Positions 57,709-64,000 of a stretch of 64,000 nucleotides of DNA are shown here, one piece after another. The stretch is from Paraphaeosphaeria minitans (taxonomy: Eukaryota > Ascomycota > Dothideomycetes > Pleosporales > Didymosphaeriaceae). Where the stretch lies: NCBI GenBank assembly GCA_015832175.1, contig WJXW01000011.1:434001-498000 (forward strand), in the 5' to 3' direction. The notes below the pieces were generated by a model. The model saw nothing but the letters and a program-made list of their open reading frames with translations. It searched no databases and was not told the origin of the DNA. Every line of letters begins with the position of its first letter. Position 1 is the first letter of the stretch. Both the position numbers and the translations under genes were made by a program.

Positions 57709-58701
57709 GGCTCATGGGGAGACTGGGAGTCGTTCCTCGTCGTAAAGCCTACCGTGAAGCCACACGTGCTACTCGGGCTTTGGCGCAGCAGCGTAGGGGA
57801 GCGGGTACAATGGCAGGGCGGCGTCTCGCAGGCGGCCAGTTGGCGACTAGTCGGTGCCTACAAGCTCTATGTTGGAGATGATTTGATGAGCTTCTATGAC
57901 CAGGCTCTATATCTCGGCTGGGAGCGACTCGTCGGTTTATGGGTGCGCGTCGGGGGTCCGCGGGAATGCCGTGTGTCTTTATGGGGAAGCTCCAGGCGGC
58001 CAGGTTGCGTGTCGGAGACGGGTACTGTTGGCGGTGCACACAGACGTGCTTGGCTGCTCGGCCAGGGTATGCCACAAGAAGAGGACAAACGAGCGGAAGA
58101 CTGCAGCTGCAAAAGACGTGTGAATGCTGGGGCTTCCAAGGTTGCGTGTTCGCTGCGTAGGCCCGACGATCGAGGAGCGCCACACTGTGGCTGAGGGGGA
58201 GCTCCGAGTCGGCGGAGAGGCCATGTGTTCGTCGGCCTTGGATGACCTGCATTACTTCACTACTGCACTCGACGGGCAATGCAGCCGTGCATCGTGGCCT
58301 TTTCATAATCATTGCGCGTGTCTTTCTTCGCGAGCGCCATATCCGTGCGAATATCTGCACCAGGCCTTTCACTTCTGTTGTACAGGTACGTTTGATTCCA
58401 TTCTGCGAGAGTCGAGTCGAGTCGAGTCGCGGAAAGGGGACCCTCCTTCCTGCACCTTTCTGGACCGCGCCTGCCCTCCTGTCAACCACACCGCAGGCAC
58501 AGGTATCTGCTTCAACCCTGCGACCGCAGCCGTTGCTAGTCACCTCACAAAATAAAACATCACCCGCCGCGGCGATTAGATGCCTTCTGTCAATGATCGC
58601 GCCACTCCGACCGTCCGTGCCGTTTTGTGTGCCTTCTGGTGCTAATTAACTGGCGTAGTATTTGCATATACCCCTTTTACATACCGACATAGACGCACAT
58701 A
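57709..58701. promoter_or_regulatory. Divergent promoter region NEO1/SEC16
   Basis: 990 bp between the start codons of NEO1 (minus) and SEC16 (plus). Overlapping frames on both strands come from high G+C. A short GAGTC repeat (GTCGAGTCGAGTCGAGTCG, about 58411-58429) lies about 275 bp upstream of SEC16. No gene was seen. Confidence 0.45.
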
Positions 58702-61700
58702 ATGGACGACGACGCGCCAAACTTCTCCTACGCCTACGCCGGCTCTTCAACACCTACCACCCAGTCGTGGAATCCCGCATTGCGCCCCGAAAACGAATCT
58801 GCCCAGGAACAATCGGCCAAGCTGCAGCCCTCTCCCCAGATCATACCTCAGTCGAAACCGTCGCTAGAAGACGGCCAGGAGGAGGACAGTGAAGATGACG
58901 TGCCTTCCATACCCGAGGTGGAGACGACATTTGCGCCTTTGAACAATGGTGTCCCAGGCCACGAGAGACCATCGGGAGAGGACTTCTTCAGTCGCCAGCA
59001 ACAGGCCGAGGATCCTGAGAGCGTGGAACCGTCGAGCGAGGAGGAAGATGATGATGATGAAGAGGACGAGGACGAGGATGAGGATGAGAGCGAGGAGGAT
59101 GAAAGCGAGGAGGCTCAGGTTCAAGGAAGCGCCCTCGCAGCTGCGACTGAGTCTCTAAGTCTGAAGGATGCGACAGCAAAAGAACCGGTTGGAGCTAACC
59201 AGGCCGCACCAGCTCCTCCCTCCGACCATTCGGAAGAGGAATCTGAGGAGGAATCGGAAGCAGAATCTTCGGAAGAAGAAGAAGAAGAAGAAGAAGAAGA
59301 GCACCCCGAAGTTCAATACGAGCATCAAGGCGAAACTACGCTATTGGAAAAAGCAGTGGCTGAAAGCGAGAAGGCGCCGCTGGTTGCCGACGCGGAGCCC
59401 GAGAGTGATGACTGGGGAGCTTCTGGCGAGGACCTTGATCTGGCAGGAACGCCGCAGAACGCACTCAACGAGGCTCCCTTACAAGCACCTCTCCAAACCC
59501 CGCGGCCCGAGGCGGGTGGCACGACTGTTGGCGATGATTTCATCAAAGACACGAGTGTTGGTGGAAACACGGGCGAGGTCACTAACGACTGGGGCAACGA
59601 CGATGGTGATGAATTTTTCGCTGGGGCTACCGCTCCCCAGGTCGTAGAACCGACGCAGTCTGGCGCTGAGGAGAACCCTGGTGCGCACGTGGTGCACAAA
59701 ACGGAAGAGAGCGAGCCCGCAGCTGGTGATTCCGCATGGGATCTGGATTTGGATGATGATTTCTTGGAGACAGAAGATGCAGGGCCCATTTTTGAACTGG
59801 ACGACGACGATGGTTTCCTAGAGGACGAACCCACCGAGGGAACAGAACAGCCCGTACAATCGGTCTCTGCTCCCGCTACAAGTCGATATGCACCTGCGGC
59901 CGCACAAACACTACAACCAACTGTAAACCCTTATGGGGCGCCCGCTCCGCAGCTCACAAACTTATCGCAGCCTGGTCTAACGCCAGGTATCCCTACTCCT
60001 ACGGCTATTTATGGCGCCTATGGTCAACCTGCACCAATTCAGCAAACGCCATCTAGACCCGGAATGCCTAGCTCTGCGGAAAGCTTCGCCGCGAAAGCGC
60101 GAGAAGGCTACCATTCGCCGTATGACCTTCCAGAGGACATTGTCACTACACGGAGACGACCTGCGCCGCGCACAGCTTCAATACCCTCAGCACCCCCTTC
60201 GGCGCCCCCACGATCCAGCAGCATGTCGAATTCTGGCTCGCCTCAGCCCCTGCCGCCTTCGAACTTGTCAGCCTCCAGCTTGTCTCCTCCCTCATCCGGA
60301 TACTCGTATCAGCCTCAGATGACGGGCCTGTCACTAAATGCACCGCCGAAGCCTGCAGCTCTAGCGAAATCACCATCAAGTGATTTCTTTGCCGAGCTTC
60401 CAATTACATCCAAGCCGAAACCCTCTGGAAGATACACTCCACAGCCTGCCGCACCGCAACAACCCCCTGCCCCTGGATTCCCTCCAAAAGAACGCACGGC
60501 ATCGTGGTCCTCGCTGAGGAATGAGTTCAAACCAGATGCCGACAATTACATATCCCAACTACAGCAGCCAGACCGGTTGCCAGTCTTCCCAGAACAACCC
60601 ACAGCGCCTGTGCGGGCCAACAGTCTGCCTGTTCCACAGCCTGCTCCAGTACCTCTCTCGAACAGATATTCGCCAGCGCCATCGCAAGCACCTTCGGCAC
60701 CTCCTGCCAACGCAAGATATTCTCCCGCCCCTCCATCCGCTCCAGCTACAACCGCGAGGTACTCGCCTGCTCCACCACCACCACAAGGGTCGGTTACCCA
60801 GGCCCTGAATCAACACACTGCCCCTCCACTAGGCGGACCTCCTCGACCGCCATCCCAGAACTATCTGCCTCGTACGTCTAGCCCGCTCGCTTACCACACC
60901 TCGCGACAGCAACTAGAACCAGCGGTAAACGCACAGCAACATACACCAGATCTGTCTCGGAGTTCTTTGGAAGGCGTGACAGAAGAACCACAACAGCAAG
61001 TCGGCTCTCCGCCAATTGCGAGAACGGCCACACCGCCGGTACGAAGTACGCCCTCGTCTGTCGTGAGTTCGCCGAGAAAGAAGGGCAACTACACCCCTCA
61101 GTATCAGCCAATAGACGCATCCACGGCCCCAGCACCTTCGCAAACAGAGTCGCCGCCTGCGAGCTTCAAGCCGCCTGTGCGAAGCTTCTCAAACATGGAA
61201 CCACTAGCTGCTGCTTTTGGTGGACCACCTCATCCGACACATGTTGCACCTGGCTCACAGGATGTGAACACCATACCTCCGCGTCGCCAGCCTGCGCTTC
61301 AATACGACTGCATCGCACCTACAGATGAACGTGCAACTGACCCGCTCGAACGATGGAGAGGCTACCCAATCTTCAAGTGGGGCTTGGGTGGAATGGCAGT
61401 GACGACATCCCCAAAGCAGGTACCTCGCTATGGGGGTGGCGCATCAACACCGATGGTAAAGTGCAGCCCCGGTGAAATTCGGACCCAAAGCGTCAAAGAA
61501 GTTCTTCCATTGTCGGAAGACATCACGAAGTTTCCAGGCCCACTAAAGGCGAAAAGCAAGAAGAAGGACGTGTCGGCATGGCTCGTTCAACGGATCGGAG
61601 CGCTTGAAGCGCATCGACAAAGCCCAGGACTGGATTTGTCACACAGCGCGGATGAGCTAGAGCGACTCGAAGAAAAGATTCTGCTTTGGAAAGTCTTGCA

Positions 61701-64000
61701 GGTTTTCATTGACAATGACGGAGTGCTAGATGGGAATCCGGTAGTCGACGCGGCTGTGAGGAAGATATTCGCAGCCGGTGCGGACGCTTCTGCTGATGGC
61801 GAGGGGTCGTTCACCACGGCGGCTGAACTAGTTGGCAGGCCGAGGTCGAACACTACTAGCGTGCAGGCTGATCCTGTGGATCCCAAAGCTGTTGAAGAAC
61901 TGAGGACACTCCTCACGAAAGGCGACCGTGAAAAGGCTGTTTGGCATGCAGTGGACCAGCGACTATGGGCGCACGCCATGCTTCTGTCTTCGACACTGAA
62001 CAAGGATATCTGGAAGCAAGTCGTGCAAGAATTTGTACAGAAAGAGGTCAAGAAGTTGGGCCGAAACAACCAAGCTCTTGCTGTGCTCTACGAGATATTC
62101 GCCGGAAATCACGACGATTGCATCGACGAGTTAGTCCCTGCTTCTGCCCGAGCTGGCTTCCAGATGATGAGTACGGATGGCGCTGGCACGACCGAGAATG
62201 CTCTCCAAGGCCTCGACAGATGGCGCGAGACTCTTACACTCGTCTTGAACAACCGAAGTGAAGGTGACCCAGCGGCTTTGGTCTCCCTTGGTAAACTGCT
62301 AGCCGGCTATGGTCGCGTTGAAGCAGCGCACATCTGCTTCATTTTTGCGCGATCCAGAGCTCACATCAACGGCGTGGATGATCCCGAGGCCAACATTGTA
62401 CTTATTGGCGCTGATCACAAGAAAAATCCCTTGGACCTGGGCATCGACTTGGACCCGGTATTGCTGACCGAAGTGTACGAATTTGGCTTGTCCTTGTCTG
62501 CCCAAGGAAGCTCTTTCATAATTCCGCACCTGCAAAACTACAAGCTTGCTCACGCATATCAACTAGCAGAGTACGGCCACCGGGCCGATGCTCAGGCTTA
62601 CTGCGACGCCATTACAGCATCCATGAAAGCGACTACAAAAATCTCACCTTACTTCAACGGTAGCTTTGTTGCAATGCTCGAAGATCTCAGCAAGCGCCTA
62701 TCACAATCTCCTAAGGATGGGTCAACCTGGCGCACAATAACAAATACGGACAAGTTAACAAGTTCGCTGTTCTCGAAGTTCACGAATTTCGTTGCAGGCG
62801 ATGACGAGGATGCCGCTCCCAATGCCTCTGCTGGAGATGCCGGTCCTTTTGCGAAGATTGCTGGCGGCACACCGACCCTAAGCCCTACACAATCCAGCGC
62901 AGACCTTTACGGAGCGTATTCCGGCTTTGGTATTGCTCCCACTGCGCCATCTGCGCCAGGAAACTCTAAGTATGCACCCTCAAATGCCTACGCGCCCAGG
63001 ACATCGATGGAATCCACCCGATCCAAGTACGAGCCCCAGGGTCGTCCTTCATTAGAGTCGAACGACAGCAACGTAGGAATGCGCGCAGTCTCCGACTCTT
63101 ACATCCCGTCGCCCCAGATTCCCAACGCCTTTGCCCCACCCCAACAAGCCCAGCTCAGCCCCCATCCACCATCCCTTTCCAAAGCGCATTCGTACTCTCC
63201 TCTCCGAACAGAGTACAACGCTTCCGGGCCTTCATATGGCAACCTTTACCAACCTGCGCCTGTGGCTACCGCAATAGAGCCTGCTCCATCGTATGGAGGT
63301 TTCCAGCCTCTTCAAGCCAGCTTCGATGACTCGCCAACTCTATCGAGCGGCTTCCAACCTCCAAGCAGCTCTTTCGAATCCTCGTCGTACCAACCTTATC
63401 AGCCATCCGAGGAAGACTTTACGGGGCAATCCCTCAGACCCAAGAAGTCTTTCATGGACAACGACGATGACGACCTCGCTACCCGTGCCGCCGCTCTCAA
63501 AATATCAGGATCGTCCAATTCCAAGGCAGAGAACGACCGCCTCGCAGAGGAAGCGTTCCGCAAGGCCGCCGAAGAAGACGCAAAGCGCGACAAGGAGGCC
63601 GCTGCGCAGAAGAAACCTGGCAGCTGGCTTGGCGGTTGGTTCGGTGGCGGCGCAAAGAAGGACAATGCTATGCCGGCGAACAAGCCCATCAAGGCGAAAC
63701 TCGGAGAAGAGAACAGTTTCAAGTACGACCCGGAGCTCAAGAAGTGGGTGAACACCAAAGGCGGCGCGGCGGAAGCTGCCAAACCCATGACTACTCCACC
63801 TCCACCACGAAGCGGTCCACCAAGCAGGGCCGTCTCCACACAGAGCGGCATGGGTCCTCCAAGCTCTCTACCCAATGCGAATGGCCTGCCCATCCCGCCG
63901 ACATCACACCCCGGGCCCGGGCAAAGGAGCTCCTCCATGCCGCCGCCAATGGGTCTTCCAGGCTCGCGGGCGAGCACACCAGGCTTCCCATCTGACAACG
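58702..64000 (+). CDS. SEC16: COPII coat assembly protein Sec16, open at the right edge
   Basis: The ATG at 58702 (MDDDAPNFSYAYAGSSTPTT) opens a frame with no stop or evident intron to the window end, at least 1766 codons. Residues 1-400 are very acidic with repeated Glu runs, one from a (GAA)n tract at about 59270-59302. Residues 400-870 are Pro/Ser/Gln-rich and disordered. The conserved central domain starts near residue 880 (DPLERWRGYPIFKWGLGGMA). The ACE1-like helical part follows (EELRTLLTKGDREKAVWHAV near 1065, then GRNNQALAVLYEIF). The C-terminal signature PGSWLGGWFGGG and SFKYDPELKKWVN lies near 1640-1680. Sec16 marks ER exit sites and scaffolds Sec23/24 and Sec13/31. The conserved core is complete here. 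Only the far C-terminus runs out of the window. Confidence 0.95.
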   Translation, partial: MDDDAPNFSYAYAGSSTPTTQSWNPALRPENESAQEQSAKLQPSPQIIPQSKPSLEDGQEEDSEDDVPSIPEVETTFAPLNNGVPGHERPSGEDFFSRQQQAEDPESVEPSSEEEDDDDEEDEDEDEDESEEDESEEAQVQGSALAAATESLSLKDATAKEPVGANQAAPAPPSDHSEEESEEESEAESSEEEEEEEEEEHPEVQYEHQGETTLLEKAVAESEKAPLVADAEPESDDWGASGEDLDLAGTPQNALNEAPLQAPLQTPRPEAGGTTVGDDFIKDTSVGGNTGEVTNDWGNDDGDEFFAGATAPQVVEPTQSGAEENPGAHVVHKTEESEPAAGDSAWDLDLDDDFLETEDAGPIFELDDDDGFLEDEPTEGTEQPVQSVSAPATSRYAPAAAQTLQPTVNPYGAPAPQLTNLSQPGLTPGIPTPTAIYGAYGQPAPIQQTPSRPGMPSSAESFAAKAREGYHSPYDLPEDIVTTRRRPAPRTASIPSAPPSAPPRSSSMSNSGSPQPLPPSNLSASSLSPPSSGYSYQPQMTGLSLNAPPKPAALAKSPSSDFFAELPITSKPKPSGRYTPQPAAPQQPPAPGFPPKERTASWSSLRNEFKPDADNYISQLQQPDRLPVFPEQPTAPVRANSLPVPQPAPVPLSNRYSPAPSQAPSAPPANARYSPAPPSAPATTARYSPAPPPPQGSVTQALNQHTAPPLGGPPRPPSQNYLPRTSSPLAYHTSRQQLEPAVNAQQHTPDLSRSSLEGVTEEPQQQVGSPPIARTATPPVRSTPSSVVSSPRKKGNYTPQYQPIDASTAPAPSQTESPPASFKPPVRSFSNMEPLAAAFGGPPHPTHVAPGSQDVNTIPPRRQPALQYDCIAPTDERATDPLERWRGYPIFKWGLGGMAVTTSPKQVPRYGGGASTPMVKCSPGEIRTQSVKEVLPLSEDITKFPGPLKAKSKKKDVSAWLVQRIGALEAHRQSPGLDLSHSADELERLEEKILLWKVLQVFIDNDGVLDGNPVVDAAVRKIFAAGADASADGEGSFTTAAELVGRPRSNTTSVQADPVDPKAVEELRTLLTKGDREKAVWHAVDQRLWAHAMLLSSTLNKDIWKQVVQEFVQKEVKKLGRNNQALAVLYEIFAGNHDDCIDELVPASARAGFQMMSTDGAGTTENALQGLDRWRETLTLVLNNRSEGDPAALVSLGKLLAGYGRVEAAHICFIFARSRAHINGVDDPEANIVLIGADHKKNPLDLGIDLDPVLLTEVYEFGLSLSAQGSSFIIPHLQNYKLAHAYQLAEYGHRADAQAYCDAITASMKATTKISPYFNGSFVAMLEDLSKRLSQSPKDGSTWRTITNTDKLTSSLFSKFTNFVAGDDEDAAPNASAGDAGPFAKIAGGTPTLSPTQSSADLYGAYSGFGIAPTAPSAPGNSKYAPSNAYAPRTSMESTRSKYEPQGRPSLESNDSNVGMRAVSDSYIPSPQIPNAFAPPQQAQLSPHPPSLSKAHSYSPLRTEYNASGPSYGNLYQPAPVATAIEPAPSYGGFQPLQASFDDSPTLSSGFQPPSSSFESSSYQPYQPSEEDFTGQSLRPKKSFMDNDDDDLATRAAALKISGSSNSKAENDRLAEEAFRKAAEEDAKRDKEAAAQKKPGSWLGGWFGGGAKKDNAMPANKPIKAKLGEENSFKYDPELKKWVNTKGGAAEAAKPMTTPPPPRSGPPSRAVSTQSGMGPPSSLPNANGLPIPPTSHPGPGQRSSSMPPPMGLPGSRASTPGFPSDN
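59270..59302 (+). repeat. (GAA)n microsatellite inside SEC16
   Basis: A run of GAA codons with one GAG, encoding a stretch of about ten to eleven Glu in the acidic N-terminal part of Sec16. Being triplet-based it can change length without breaking the frame. Confidence 0.8.

Overview
The window is nuclear DNA from a filamentous ascomycete, most likely a dothideomycete (Pleosporales-like). The evidence is short GT..AG introns (about 45-130 nt, often with a CTAAC/CTAAT branch site), single-gene transcription units on both strands, fungal forms of conserved proteins, and a sharp change from an AT-rich block with signs of RIP (repeat-induced point mutation) to GC-balanced gene-rich DNA near position 5445. 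Coordinates of spliced genes were derived by eye from splice consensus, reading-frame phase and protein continuity. Family names come from recognised motifs, not from database searches.

Layout. 1-5445: wrecked mobile-element DNA. It holds a plus-strand Ty3/gypsy chromovirus pol remnant (RT end, RNase H, integrase, chromodomain), a lysine/glutamate-rich frame antisense to it, a probable 3' LTR, a second LTR-like block, and a long unidentified minus-strand relic. 5.4-10 kb: a small acidic ORF, TIF6/eIF6 (five exons) and ESS2/DGCR14. 10.5-18.3 kb: two minus-strand genes, a large low-complexity nuclear-type protein and a small multi-span membrane protein, separated by 3 kb without a convincing gene. 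20.3-26.8 kb: RAD23, the bifunctional purine enzyme ATIC (ADE16/17) and a Nudix hydrolase with a C-terminal membrane segment. 26.9-27.6 kb: a broken aquaporin gene. 28.9-35.9 kb: EMC7, the complex I 75/78-kDa subunit and the F1-ATPase beta subunit, the last two in tandem on the minus strand. 38-45.3 kb: gamma-tubulin complex component 2, a choline-transporter-like protein and a Rab GTPase with an unusual insert. 45.3-50.9 kb: gene-poor DNA with diverged repeat-like segments around an HNH-nuclease-domain gene that carries an apparent frameshift. 51-52.5 kb: an HXXXD acyltransferase. 53.7-57.7 kb: the Neo1-type P4-ATPase. 58.7 kb to the end: SEC16, open at the right edge.

Most genes are unrelated housekeeping genes. 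The functional links visible are respiratory (NDUFS1 next to ATP2) and secretory (EMC7, a Rab, NEO1 and SEC16, not adjacent). The accessory and unusual parts are the RIP block, the aquaporin pseudogene and the 45-51 kb segment with the HNH gene. I saw no tRNA, rRNA, CRISPR array or prokaryote-like operon, and no clear multi-gene novel system. The best candidates for new biology are the antisense frame in the retroelement, the HNH gene in its repeat-like setting, and the Rab insert.
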